DNA of 64,000 bases, taken from the NCBI GenBank assembly GCA_037974665.1, contig CM075764.1, forward strand, positions 79,376,325 to 79,440,324, given 5' to 3'. This DNA comes from Ehretia macrophylla. Its lineage: Eukaryota > Streptophyta > Magnoliopsida > Boraginales > Ehretiaceae. Positions 22,793-35,173 of this stretch are shown here, piece by piece. Each line of letters begins with the position of its first letter. The first letter of the stretch is position 1. The notes under the pieces are model-generated. The model searched no databases and was not told the DNA's origin. It saw nothing but the letters and a program-made list of their open reading frames with translations. A program made the translations under genes and the position numbers.

Positions 22793-23914
22793 TGTTAGGA
22801 ATATGCCCTGCAAGCCAATCATTCGGTGAATGATGATGGGGATATTTGTGTAACGAAACAATCTTTGTTATAAAGTTTTAATCAAATAAAAGTAACATAT
22901 GGCATTTACCTTTATCTCTTATATGTTCATATATCGTCTAGCTGCATATTACGTATAACTGATAAAGTCCTTGGATATGTGGGTATAGGGTCGAACCATA
23001 AGAGCTTATGGTTGATGAGAATCGACACCCAAGACATACCTAAAACCTGTCCTAGGTCGTAGGATTCATCAAGACTAGGCATTGATGAATCCGGCAAGAC
23101 TGACATGTAGTTAGCTCTATCTAGGTTGATCTCATCGACCAAGTGACATAAGATGTCAAGGGTAATGCATGGGTGCGTATGGAGATATATACATCGGACA
23201 CGATCCTTAGAGAACACTTAATGGGGGCTTCATCCGCCTAAGTCAATGAGAGGGTTCTTTGGTGATAGTTGTGCAAAGTAATCCTTGACTCGAGGACATC
23301 ATAGTAGCTTGTAAGCAACTCATTATACTTTGGCCCTGGACAAAAGGGAGGAAGATAAGACCTGCTTGAAAGGGGATTCGGGTACAATCAAGTACTTGCG
23401 AAACTAGTGAGTGTCACTACGAGGATCCACTACTCTGGTTGAAAGAGAGTATGCCCTATGTCGTCTCATAGAGATGTTGACAGAAATCCATGGCCATGGT
23501 GGTATGATTGGATCATACAGGAAAAGTTAACAGAACATAGGAGCAAACTTATTAGGGTTTGACTGACATTGACCATATCCTAAGGCAAGCTCGGGGCATC
23601 TAGTGGAAGGAATGGACTATACGTTAACTAGTCGCCAAAAGGTTTTTGAGTAGGAAAGCTTGGATTAAGCATTCGAGCCATTTGGTCACCGGGGAGTGTT
23701 GCTAGACGCCAACCTCGATTAGTAGCAATTAGAAGGAGTTCTAATGGAGATGGGTTAATTGGTACTTGTCCCATCTACTACCGACTTGGCACTCGAACCT
23801 ACAGGATCACACACAAGCTGAAAGGTTAGAACTATGAGGGATGGAATAGAGAAGTCACGCTAGCACGAGGATCTTCTCATATTCTATCTAGAAGCAATTA
23901 TTTAATAGATTGCA
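22793..23914 (+). repeat. copia-3 LTR, first part (split by LARD-1)
   Basis: It starts TGTTAGGAATATGCCCTGC after the PPT. It is interrupted at TTGCA (23910-23914), the target duplication of LARD-1, and resumes at 31344. Confidence 0.8.
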
Positions 23915-26232
23915 TGTCACGCCCCAACACGACCCCTCCTATGATCAGTCAGGACGCAACGGAATTTCGGCAGTATATCGACAGTAAATAGGACACCGAG
24001 GTTCCAAACCAACCTCATTAAACATCATACATCCAGCAACTCCTTAATTCAAACAACAACATACAACACAATCATATTATACAATAAACCATCCTCGTTA
24101 TACGCCTCCGTTCCAACATAACATACAATACCTCAACCTTATCATACATTTCAAAATAGATTATACAAAACATTATTTACAACAACTAAGATAATCACAT
24201 GGCAATGACTCCTGCACTTAAGACTTATCCACATATGGCACATTTCCCTCTTCCGGAGGCACATACCCGTAGACAAAATCAGTAACACCTGCATGCATGC
24301 AATAATAGAGAGTGAGCTTATATAAAATAAGCCCAGTGAGGATCCGATAGATCTCGAGCAAGGTTTACTAAACTCCTTGGAAATAATCCTTTGAGTCAGT
24401 AAACACACAATAACATAAATAATACTATCATCACATAACTATATGACCATTCAATAAAGGATACTCTCTCTAGTTGGTGTAGCTCCAATCGCCATCACGA
24501 TCTCAACCATTCTTCTTGTAACTCCCCATTACTCACGCACCCGGGGTACCCCCAATAACCTCGCCCTCCATGACACCTCCGTCATGCGAGCTGGAGGCGA
24601 TCTCTGATAGTCATGCCGTTATCAACCCGACAGCCCGATGCTGCCCGAGAGGTGGCACACACATACCAGAGACCCAGCAATAATAATAAACATCAATCAT
24701 CAATATTCCGAGAGATCAGCAACAAAAGTGCCCGATTCCCGTACTCAATAATCAATCAATATCATTTTATCATCATCAATAATCATATCATCATCATCAA
24801 TAACATCAATAATCAATTAAACAACAAATAACTAAGTTAGATGACAAAGTAGGCCATCCAACCGAACATGCATTAAACACACAATCAAACCTTAGTTTAC
24901 CCATCAACAACTCATAATTCAATCACTCAAACCACACCCGATCAACTAAGGCTCAATTCAATAATTTAAAGAAAGATAACCTAAACTTCAAATAATCATA
25001 TCTTACATTCTACTGATCCAAACAACTCCAAATCAATTTCAAACACTCACCCATTCGAACATCTATATTAACCTTCTCGGAAACCAACCAAGACACCTCA
25101 AAATCAAGCCCAACAACCCTAAAACCTCAAGGTACCTAGGCTGAAATTTTCGGATTTTAGCACGAACATCACAATCAAAAATTCGGCATTACAACGGCGC
25201 TACCATGTAATTATCAAGTATTTAGAAATCGACGGCAATCGATTTCGATCAACACAACTCATTTAATTCAACTTTGAACATTTTAATCAAAATTAAATAC
25301 CCGGAAAATAAAAATTATGCTACATCCGACAGAAATTCGTAGTATTAGTATATAACGATCCCTAGCATGCAAGGAGCAATAATCTATCATCAGATTTCAA
25401 TTCTAACGGTTAAATTTTCATTTATGAGCAAAAACATAAAAATGACATTTTGAGATCTAGAATTTTTCTCTCACCTTTGATGTGTTTTGATGCAAGAAAT
25501 GTGTAGAATGGATGCCAAACAATCAATTTCAAGCTTTGAATCACTCAATTCGGCTTTGAAACGCAAAATCTGTGAGAAAAATGCTTTGAAAATGCCTTTA
25601 TCTTTCTCCTCCAAGGAGCCACGGTTTTGTGTGTGTTTTTGGTGGTGTTTTGCTTTGTTTTTAATGTGTGTTGATCATATATTAAGCAAAGGTCAAATAA
25701 ATAAAAGAAAGTCAAAGTGGAAACTAATTATTTTTAGTGTTTTCTTAACTTTAAATGCATTTTATTGATCACCAAAGTTCAAAACAATTATTCAACACCC
25801 AAGATAGCTCAAGTAAATTATTTTTAGGTGACAAGGAGTTTTACAATCAAACAATTCTACCCGAGTCGGCTTAAAACTCGATTTTCGCAAAAGTCGGTGT
25901 AAAAACCCTAATAAATTCTTAAGCCGATTTTAAAACTATTTTAATCAAACACAGGTCTATTAAAGTCCGTGGACTAGGTCTAGAAGGGTTAAAAAGACCA
26001 GTTTCAAAATTATAGCGGACGTGTTTCGAAAATACTATTCACTGAAAATCGACGATAAAATTTCGGACTCCGTTTTTTATGAAAATTTCATGAATGCACA
26101 TTTAGCATGTTCTAGGAGTATTGACATCAAAATTATAACATTCTAGGTCATATAACACATAAACAGGTCAAATGCACGTAAAACGAGATAAAACACGTAA
26201 ATCGAGTTAAAGCATAAAAGTGGGGTTTCACA
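23915..26232 (-). repeat. 3' LTR of LARD-1 (2318 bp)
   Basis: On the plus strand it runs TGTCACGCCCC to GTGGGGTTTCACA. It is the same length as its partner at 29021. It includes the LTR-A hairpins (25225-25246 and near 24568-24587). Confidence 0.92.
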
Positions 26233-26268
26233 TTCTCCCCTCCTTAAAACAATTGCGTCCGCGCAATT
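26233..26268 (-). other. PPT and preceding stem-loop of LARD-1
   Basis: TTCTCCCCTCCTTAA is the complement of the PPT. AATTGCG (26251-26257), TCCG, CGCAATT (26262-26268) form a perfect 7-bp inverted repeat three bases further in. Confidence 0.85.
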
Positions 26269-28429
26269 CTCGAATTGATAGACAATTAAATTCTCAATCG
26301 TTACACTTAACAATACTTCTCTTAGTTCTCATTTATCTCCTAGGATGACACTTAACCAAAGACCTCAAAAGAACAACCTCTGTTGACTGCAAGTTGATGA
26401 TCATAATTCCAAGACAATCTTCAATTCATAATTCTCTCCTACCTCATATCATATTGCATATGAAAGAAATCGCAACTCCAAATTCCTAGTATGACACCAC
26501 TAATTATCAATCATCCCCTACTACACAAAAGAGCTCTATGAACACCCCGAGGGTTTAAAAACTCAATCACGATAACATGAATGATTATTGATCAAGGAAA
26601 TATCTCAAAAGTGACATTTGTCAGAATATGGCTCTTATGAAATTTACAAGGAAATACGAATATGAAAAATCATATTCGAGCCAACAATCAAGTGAACAGG
26701 AGGTCAAACAGGTTAGAGAATCAAGAGGTTAAAAGTTTAATAAGGAAGCATGATAACTAAGATAAGAAATGTCTCAGCACCTTTTAGTTAAATAAGTACG
26801 AACAAAGGATAATGGCGAGTCAAAACAGTACTGAGTATGTTGAACAAAAATTCCTGAACAAGTAGATATTTCAATTCTCGATGATTGTTCAAGGAACCAA
26901 CAAGTAAGTTGTACTTGAGATGAAATAAAATTAAGAGATAAGAGATGATTAATTCAATAGAAAATATGAGTGTCAAGATAATGAGTATCTCAGCACGCAA
27001 TAACCAAAGAAGTATTAATAAGAAGGACAATGCCGAGTATATTGAATGAGCAATTACAAGCAAAGTAATGACTCAAGATTTAATAATGAAACAATAGGAT
27101 TAACAAGGATCAACAAGAATGACAATGATGTACTTAGGTAGGGAGTACATCAAGCAAGTGAAATTCGAATAAGTAAAATGGTATACCAAAAGAAAAATTA
27201 CTTTCAAATGAATAGTAATAGGATGAAATGAAATATTGAAATGAATGGCTAGAGATATAGAATGAAATATAGAAGTCTCAAACCTTAACTCCAATAAGCG
27301 ACATTGCTATAAGAAGCAAATATGAATGTTAAGAATGGAAACAATGTCAAATGAGTATAGGATCCATTAATCCAATAAGCAAAACTTTCAAGAAACAATT
27401 GATATGCTAGAAAAGTGTAACTCTCTCTCAAATAAGTGAGAATAGAGTAAAAGATAATAATAAGACTGATAGAATTATGAAGCACAAGAAGGGTGTCCCA
27501 CCTACACACTTAAACACCAACAAGTCAAATCCTACAATCGATCTTCCTCCAAAACAAGACACTAAGGAGATTTAAAGAACGTAAGGAGTCATAACAATCA
27601 CCAAACAAGATAAATCACTCCAAAATTTTTCATTCCGTACCAGACCAATCACTAAACAAGATAAATCACTGATTACCCAACAAGATTAACTAATGAAGAC
27701 TCCAAAATCTAATAACACAATACAGATTCATACTAACCTATTATAACACAAAAGAATCTCCAATCAACAATTTAGAGAGTCATACCACCTAGAACTCAAA
27801 AGCTTGATGTAGGTAAGTAAATGTTCAGTCACCAAAATGCATTCTTATTTCCTCAAATAATTCTATCTCCGAACAATTGCATATTCGAATAAAGTAACTT
27901 TAGTCAAGAATCACTCCAATTGTCTCCAAGGTCTAAAGATCAACACTCCAAAATATCCATTAATAATAGAGCAATCTCAAATAGTAGAAATATTCACATG
28001 TTATACCACACTTCATTCCATTCACAAATATACATCACTAATTCCTCAAATAAATTCATTCTAAAATAACCTCAAGAAAGTATAATCTGAGTTGAGACTC
28101 CAAAAGTGTCTAATCACAGCCTCACGGAAACCTCAACTTATGATTCATCTCCAAGTAATAATAAGTTAAACATGGCAACAAAAGTAATTATAATCATCAA
28201 GATACATTGCTATTTTCCTCGAACAACTTCATTCTCGCTAAAGGAACATCAAGATCAATCCACTAAGCCGAAACTAAAATCCATAAACATAACAATTAAA
28301 ATCTAACTGATAAACTTCTAGAATAATAATAATTCAAAATCATGGCCTATCTCTATTTCCGAAAGCTCTTACAACCACCCTAGACATTAAAAGGTCACTC
28401 ACGAGTTAAAACATGTATGCAACTATATC

Positions 28430-28930
28430 ATATGAAAGAAAAGTATAACGTAATACACAATTATCATACAATGCAACATTATCACATAACACACAATTCA
28501 ACATATAAGAAGCCAACATCACATAAACAGGTTATATCATAGAAGTAAGTTATAAACAATTAAAGTCACATAAGCAACAAACTTCACATAAGACAAGTTG
28601 ATCACGTAACTCACATTGGTCACTTAAAGTACATTGAGCACCTAAAGCACGTTGTTTCACATAAGCTAGTTATAAACAATTAAAAGCACATAAACAACTA
28701 ACTTCACACAAGGCACAAAATCACATAAAACACAATTGTCACATAATACACATTAATCACATAATGCACATTAATTATAACACATTGAGTACGTATAACA
28801 CGTTATCACATAAAACATATTAACCACATTAGTTCACTTAACACACAAGGCATACTGGTCACATAGAAAGTTAGACACATAAGTAAATTAATCACATAAA
28901 CATATTAACATATGTTTCACTTTTCTTTCA
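28430..28930 (-). repeat. CACATAA-rich leader of LARD-1
   Basis: Dozens of degenerate CACATAA, CACATTAA and CACTTAA words with no fixed period. An 18-bp unit CACATTAATCACATAATG occurs once (28749-28766) plus a partial copy, against three full copies in LARD-2. Confidence 0.75.
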
Positions 28931-29001
28931 CTTAATACATACTTGCATGCTTAGACCACTACCCACATTCCGAGGATACCCCGGCTGACAGCTAATCATG
29001 C

Positions 29002-29013
29002 GCTCTGATACCA
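29002..29013 (-). other. Primer binding site of LARD-1
   Basis: GCTCTGATACCA is the exact complement of TGGTATCAGAGC (initiator tRNA-Met), seven bases from the LTR at 29021. Confidence 0.93.
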
Positions 29014-29020
29014 CTTAAAC

Positions 29021-31338
29021 TGTCACGCCCCAACACGACCCCTCCTATGATCAGTCAGGACGCAACGAAATTTCGGCAGTATAACGACAGTAAATAGGAC
29101 ACCGAGGTTCCAAACCAACCTCATTAAACATCATACATCCAGCAACTACTTAATTCAAACAACAACATACAACACAATCATATTATACAATAAACCATCC
29201 TCGTTATACGCCTCCGTTCCAACATAACATACAATACCTCAAACTTATCATACATTTCAAAATAGATTATACAAAACATTATTTACAACAACTAAGATAA
29301 TCACATGGCAATGACTCCTGCACTTAAGACTCATCCACATATGGCACATTTCCCTCTTCCGGAGGCACATACCCGTAGACAAAATCAGTAACACCTGCAT
29401 GCATGCAATAATAGAGAGTGAGCTTATATAAAATAAGCCCAGTGAGGATCCGATAGATTTCGAGCAAGGTTTACTAAACTCCTTGGAAATAATCCTTTGA
29501 GTCAGTAAACACACAATAACATAAATAATACTATCATCACATAACTATATGACCATTCAATAAAGGATACTCTCTCTAGTTGGTGTAGCTCCAATCGCCA
29601 TCACGATCTCAACCATTCTTCTTGTAACTCCCCATTACTCACGCACCCGGGGTACCCCCAATAACCTCGCCCTCCATGACACCTCCGTCATGCGAGCTGG
29701 AGGCGATCTCTGATAGTCATGCCGTTATCAACCCGACAGCCCGATGCTGCCCGAGAGGTGGCACACACATACCAGAGACCCAGCAATAATAATAAACATC
29801 AATCATCAATATTCCGAGAGATCAGCAACAAAAGTGCCCGATTCCCGTACTCAATAATCAATCAATATCATTTTATCATCATCAATAATCATATCATCAT
29901 CATCAATAACATCAATAATCAATTAAACAACAAATAACTAAGTTAGATGACAAAGTAGGCCATCCAACCGAACATGCATTAAACACACAATCAAACCTTA
30001 GTTTACCCATCAACAACTCACAATTCAATCACTCAAACCACACCCGATCAACTAAGGCTCAATTCAATAATTTAAAGAAAGATAACCTAAACTTCAAATA
30101 ATCATATCTTACATTCTACTGATCCAAACAACTCCAAATCAATTTCAAACACTCACCCATTCGATCATCTACATTAACCTTCTCGGAAACCAACCAAGAC
30201 ACCTCAAAATCAAGCCCAACAACCCTAAAACCTCAAGGTACCTAGGCTGAAATTTTCGGATTTTAGCACGAACATCACAATCAAAAATTCGGCATTACAA
30301 CGGCGCTACCATGTAATTATCAAGTATTTAGAAATCGACGGCAATCGATTTCGATCAACACAACTCATTTAATTCAACTTTGAACATTTTAATCAAAATT
30401 AAATACCCGGAAAATAAAAATTATGCTACATCCGACAGAAATTCGTAGTATTAGTATATAACGATCCCTAGCATGCAAGGAGCAATAATCTATCATCAGA
30501 TTTCAATTCTAACGGTTAAATTTTCATTTATGAGCAAAAACATAAAAATGACATTTTGAGATCTAGAATTTTTCTCTCACCTTTGATGTGTTTTGATGCA
30601 AGAAATGTGTAGAATGGATGCCAAACAATCAATTTCAAGCTTTGAATCACTCAATTCGGCTTTGAAACGCAAAATCTGTGAGAAAAATGCTTTGAAAATG
30701 CCTTTATCTTTCTCCTCCAAGGAGCCACGGTTTTGTGTGTGCTTTTGGTGGTGTTTTGATTTGTTTTTAATGTGTGTTGATCATATATTAAGCAAAGGTC
30801 AAATAAATAAAAGAAAGTCAAAGTGGAAACTAATTATTTTTAGTGTTTTCTTAACTTTAAATGCATTTTATTGATCACCAAAGTTCAAAACAATTATTCA
30901 ACACCCAAGATAGCTCAAGTAAATTATTTTTAGGTGACAAGGAGTTTTACAATCAAACAATTCTACCCGAGTCGGCTTAAAACTCGATTTTCGCAAAAGT
31001 CGGTGTAAAAACCCTAATAAATTCTTAAGCCGATTTTAAAACTATTTTAATCAAACACAGGTCTATTAAAGTCCGTGGACTAGGTCTAGAAGGGTTAAAA
31101 AGACCAGTTTCAAAATTATAGCGGACGTGTTTCGAAAATACTATTAACTGAAAATCGACGATAAAATTTCGGACTCCGTTTTTTATGAAAATTTCATGAA
31201 TGCACATTTAGCATGTTCTAGGAGTATTGACATCAAAATTATAACATTCTAGGTCATATAACACATAAACAGGTCAAATGCACGTAAAACGAGATAAAAC
31301 ACGTAAATCGAGTTAAAGCAGAAAAGTGGGGTTTCACA
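29021..31338 (-). repeat. 5' LTR of LARD-1 (2318 bp)
   Basis: It starts TGTCACGCCCC and ends GTGGGGTTTCACA on the plus strand. It pairs with 23915-26232 with only scattered substitutions and no net length change. Confidence 0.92.
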
Positions 31339-31343
31339 TTGCA

Positions 31344-31997
31344 TATGGTAAGAATAGGTTTAGGGAAACCATTCGAGTATGCAAGTTAGAGAGGATGTTT
31401 GATGGTCAAACATTTAACTTAGAGTCAAGGGCAATTTGGGAAATTGTCTTTTGTATAAGTTGAATTGATAATTAATTGAGTGTCAATTAATTATGGGCTA
31501 ATGTCTAATTAACTTATAGTTGATTAGAAAAAGGTTATAAGCTGAATTTAGAGAGCTCCATAAGGTCTGGGGTCAAGGTGCAAATAATGAAAACTTATAG
31601 CACCTTATAAATACAGCTTAAAGAGAAACCCTAGTAGACAAAACACAAAAATTCAGCTCTCTCTCACAAAACCTAGCCGCCACACTCTCTCTCTCCTTGG
31701 GAGTTGTGCTATTCCATTGAAGCTCGTGCAAGAGATTGCTTCACCTCGTTCTAGCCTCGACGTGGTATATGTGAGATCGTAGAGGGCTGCTATGTTGTGG
31801 TCTCCAACCCAAGCAAACAATTCGTAGTCTTTCTCAAGAGGTAACAAATTTTCAGATTTAACTTTGCTTGGTTCTATCATGTTTTCAAGTCTAAGTGCAT
31901 GTTTGGATGATTTAATTCTTGGTTCTCTAAGTTTTTATAGCTTTATTCTTCATGTTTCCACTGCACTATATGTGTTTTATGTGCTAGAGAACCTTCA
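31344..31997 (+). repeat. copia-3 LTR, second part
   Basis: It continues the LTR after LARD-1. The likely end is AACCTTCA at 31997, followed by ATTGTCACGAGCC, which resembles a decayed ATTGGTATCAGAGCC primer site. The end point is uncertain. The total LTR would be about 1.78 kb. Confidence 0.55.
31605..31613 (+). promoter_or_regulatory. TATA box in the copia-3 LTR
   Basis: TTATAAATA is followed by GAGAAACCCTAG and a CTCTCTCTC stretch, the usual layout around the transcription start of a copia LTR. Confidence 0.5.
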
Positions 31998-32812
31998 ATT
32001 GTCACGAGCCATGTATTGTCTATCTAGGCAATATTGGTCAAAGAGGTAGGTGGAATCATTCAAAGGTACAAACTGACCAACACGATCGATACCCTTAAGA
32101 CGGAAAAAGTGACACAGGAGCATCCCATAGGGCAAGGATTTCTTTTTAAAGGCCAACATGTGACTAAGCATGATGTATGGGAGGTTGATTTTTACCTTAT
32201 TGTACATGAGGTGCATCACATAACCCGTGAATGATGGGAGTGTCCCGCCTTTTACAATGCGAGGCATGATGGATTGATTTAGGATGTAGAGGAGCAAGCG
32301 TTTCTCGACACAGAGTTGATCTCTCTTGGGCATAAACTCTTCCGATCTTCCCGAGCCTTTCCACAAAGTAGTAAACATCTCCATTGGAGCATTGTCATGT
32401 AGTCCGCTTGGTAAGTTAGCGCAGAATAAAGTTTTAAGCCACTATTTGAAATCCCAAGCAAATTAGCCAAATCCCGTTCTCCCACAAATGTGTTCACTCC
32501 ATTTACCCTACTCTTTAGCCCGCGTACACCCCCATCTTCACCTTCCACCAAATATGCATAAAATTCCTGAACCCACATATCATAATTTATGTCCTCAAGT
32601 CCAAAAAGAAGAAGCCACTTTTGATATCTGATCAGTTTATGTGGACGAGTATTGTCCAAAAAGTTTGAAGGATCAATACGCTTACCCCATATTATTTCAT
32701 TTTTAGAGAAATCTCCCGGTGCGATGATGTGCATAGGATCCCATGGATCAATGGTATTAGGGCTAAATAAGGTCATTTGTCTCTTGGATGCTTGTCTAGA
32801 TGATGGTGCCAT
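31995..32812 (-). pseudogene. Putative plant-transposon-type protein, frameshifted
   Basis: It begins MAPSSRQASKR at 32812 and contains a FVGERDLANLLGI segment. It shifts frame near 32390-32420 and continues as MFTTLWKGSGRSEEF, then VKINLPYIML and SLPYGMLLCHFFRLKGI. The arrangement resembles the 'putative plant transposon protein' domain seen in ORFs scattered through plant repeats, whose biochemical role is not known to me. It has the same strand as copia-2 and lies just downstream of its pol. Whether it is a third ORF of that element or a separate fragment is unclear. Confidence 0.55.
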
Positions 32813-33296
32813 GAGTTAGACAAGAGAGTTTTGGCAAGAAAAAATAATAAAATTTGGTTGAGTAATTTCGTCGAGCACTTGGTGTGCAAAGAGAAATTGG
32901 AAGAGTTTTTCACAAGAATTGAAGAGAAAGAGACGCACTTGAGTGGGTTGGCAAGATTTAAGTCTTCTACGTTTTGTTTGTAGGACAAAGAATAAGTTTT
33001 GAAGATGATAGGAGACAATGATGGAATTTGAGTGGGAGAGAATTAAGTTGAGTTTTGATGAAGAAATGATTGAGTTTTGAATGAAATTTGATGTTTTAAA
33101 CCTTTTGCTCGTCAGTGTCGCGACCGAACGAGGGTGTACATGTCGGTCGTCCAGTGACAAGCCCTCGTCTGCCTGAGGCACATCCACTGGATGAGGGTAT
33201 GCTCCACCAGTCGACCGGTGGCAACCCTCTCTTCCGGTGGTGCACTTTTTGTTAGGAAGTGCATCTCACGCGGAAAAACTTCAAGTCTTTGTAGTT
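32813..33296. other. No gene seen; AT-rich stretch with a GC-rich patch
   Basis: An AT-rich stretch leads to a GC-rich patch at 33115-33250 containing CCAGTCGACCGGTGGC and GTCGTCCAGTG. Similar words occur in the copia-2 LTR at 38388-38512. The 3' LTR of copia-2 was expected here but was not recognised. Confidence 0.5.
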
Positions 33297-34025
33297 TTAA
33301 CTCATTTTAAGCATGCCTAATTCCCTTTTAATCATACAAAATTGATTCTTATGCAATGGTTTGGTAAAAATATCAGCTAATTGATGTACATAATCAATAA
33401 AGTTAAGCACAACATCCCCTTTTTGAACATGATCACAAATGAAATGATTCCTAATTTCAATATGCTTTGTTCTAGAGTGTTGGATGGGGTTCTTAGTTAG
33501 ATTAATGGCACTTGTATTGTTGCATTTAATAGGCACATTATCGTACACCAGGCCATAATCTAGCAAATTTTGTTTCATCTAAAGAATTTGAGCAACACAA
33601 TTTGCAGCGGATACATATTCACCTTCGGCCGTAGAGAGAGCTACACGATTTTGTTTTTTACTAGACCAAGAGATTAATGAATGTCCTAGAAATTGACATC
33701 ATCAACTAGTACTCTTCCTATCTACTCGATCCCCCACATAATCCGCATCCAAATACCCAATAAGTTCAAATGATGTGTCTTTCGGATACCACGATCCTAG
33801 ATCTATAGTCCCCTTAAGATATCTAATGATTCTTTTTACAACATTTAAGTGAGACTCTTTAAGACAAGGACAACGAACACATAAGCACACAATAAATACA
33901 ATATCGAGTCTTGAAGCAGTTAAATAAAGAAGGCTTCCGATCATACCTCGATATTGCTTTTCATCTACCTTGTTACTTTCTTCATCTTTGTCAAGCCTGA
34001 TTGATGTTGACATTGGTGTACTCAT
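33297..34025 (-). pseudogene. copia-2 RNase H
   Basis: MSTPMSTSIRLDKDEE and YRGMIGSLLYLTASRLDI lead into LIGYLDADYVGDRVDRKSTS, then a gap with stops near 33580-33700. LVYDNVPIKCNNTSAINLT, RTKHIEIRNHFICDHV and DIFTKPL follow to the stop at 33297. The order is that of the copia RNase H. In-frame stops separate the two halves. Confidence 0.88.
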
Positions 34026-34395
34026 TTCTTTTGTTGATTCAAGCCCAAACTTTTTGATGAGTTCTCTAGTGTACTTGGCTTGATTGATGAAAGTACTCTC
34101 TTGTGTTAGAAATTTAATTCTCCTATCATACTCATCTCAAATTCCTTGTGCATATATCCTTTTGAAGGATCACCAAGAATTTGATCATTTGGGTGATCTC
34201 TTACAAACTTCCAATATTTTGGTAGATCATCATTTGTTGTAGCTTCTTGGTCGTTTTGCATTTGTTGTGCATTGCCTTGTGGATTTGCAAGAGCTTCACC
34301 ATCCTTTGAGGTTTGATCTTCTTCAATATTTGTCTCCTTTGGATCACTTGAGGTTCTCTCATTGCCAATGGTTGTAGGTAAGATTTAAATGTCAC
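34026..34395 (-). pseudogene. copia-2 RT remnant with a large internal deletion
   Basis: The frame coming from the integrase reaches KYWKFVRDHPNDQILGDPSKG and then continues at once with KEFEMSMIGELNF. In related copia elements these are separated by most of the RT, including the YVDD box. The joint lies at about 34155-34165. The catalytic region is therefore missing rather than mutated. Confidence 0.8.
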
Positions 34396-35125
34396 CTTCG
34401 GAAACTCCTACATCATCATCATTCTTTCTCGGGGCAAAAGGATTAGTTTCATCAAAATCCACATGCATAGATTCTTCGATAAACATATTTCTTTTGTTAA
34501 AGACTCTATAGGTTTTGCTTCTTGAAGAATAACTCATAAAAAGTCCTTCATCCAATTTTGAGTCAAATTTGCCAAGATGTTCTTTTGTATTTAGGATGAA
34601 ACATTTACAACCAAACACTTTAAAATGAGACACATTTGGTGCTCTACCTTTCCATAATTCATAGGGTGTTTTCTTTGGAAAATGTCTAATTGGCACACGA
34701 TTTAACACATAACATGCGGTATTTATGGCTTCACCCCAAACGTATGTTGGCAAGTTGTTTTCTTTCAACATTGTTCTTGCCATTTCTTATAGTGTTCGAT
34801 TCTTGCTTTCTACTATCCCATTTTGTTGAAGAGTTTTAGGAGCCAAAAAATTATGTTCAATGCCATGTTCTTTACAATAGTCCATGAAAGATGCATTTAT
34901 AAATTCGGTGCCTTGGTCATTATGAATACAATTTATGTAATAGCCTTTCTCATTTTGCACCTTATTACAAAGTTTAACAAATTCATTGAAGGCATCATTT
35001 TTATGTTCAAGGGGTCTCATCCATGTGAATCTAGTGTAATCATCTACGATAACATAGACATATCTAGATCCACCTAGGCTTGCCACATCCATTGGACCAA
35101 ATAGATCCATATGTAATTTTTGCAA
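34385..35125 (-). pseudogene. copia-2 integrase
   Basis: LHMDLFGPMDVASLGGSRYV carries the first Asp, CIHNDQGTEFINASFM the second, and LQQNGIVESKNRTL the Glu. The conserved C-terminal part continues after a stop as TYVWGEAINTACYVLNRV and TPYELWKGRAPNVSHF. The acidic triad is present. One stop near 34785 splits the two frames. Confidence 0.9.
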
Positions 35126-35173
35126 AGCTCTTGATGTGGTTACCTTGCTAATTGTTTTGAAAGATGTCTTGTG

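Larger units (their letters stand above)
26233..29020 (-). other. Non-coding internal region of LARD-1
   Basis: About 2.8 kb of AT-rich sequence with no ORF longer than 91 codons. It is closely matched by LARD-2 (55829-58653) along its whole length, including small indels. The last 500 bases before the PBS are rich in CACATAA and CACTTAA words. No domain of any retroelement protein was recognised. Confidence 0.85.
23915..31338 (-). mobile_element. LARD-like non-autonomous LTR retrotransposon (LARD-1)
   Basis: Two LTRs of 2318 bp each flank an internal region of 2788 bp with PBS, leader and PPT but no gag or pol. The LTRs differ at only about a dozen positions by eye, so the insertion is young. 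LTR ends, PBS, leader start and PPT are shared with the gypsy-1/gypsy-2 family. Movement therefore presumably used gypsy proteins in trans. The element is inserted in the copia-3 LTR. Confidence 0.92.
23910..31343. other. Target site duplication TTGCA of LARD-1
   Basis: TTGCA occurs at 23910-23914 and again at 31339-31343, exactly abutting the two outer LTR ends. This 5-bp duplication shows a clean integrase-mediated insertion. Confidence 0.9.

Noticed and set aside
24151-24408. 85-codon and 93-codon ORFs duplicated in the LARD-1 LTRs (also 29257-29514, 25487-25768, 30593-30874)
   Set aside because: They are duplicated only because the LTRs are duplicated. The corresponding LARD-2 and gypsy-1 positions do not keep the frame.
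27100-27294. 64-codon ORF in LARD-1 repeated at 56700-56894 in LARD-2
   Set aside because: The two versions differ by non-conservative changes (Ile/Thr, Leu/Pro, Pro/Leu) and lie in AT-rich sequence. It is likely preserved only because the copies are young.
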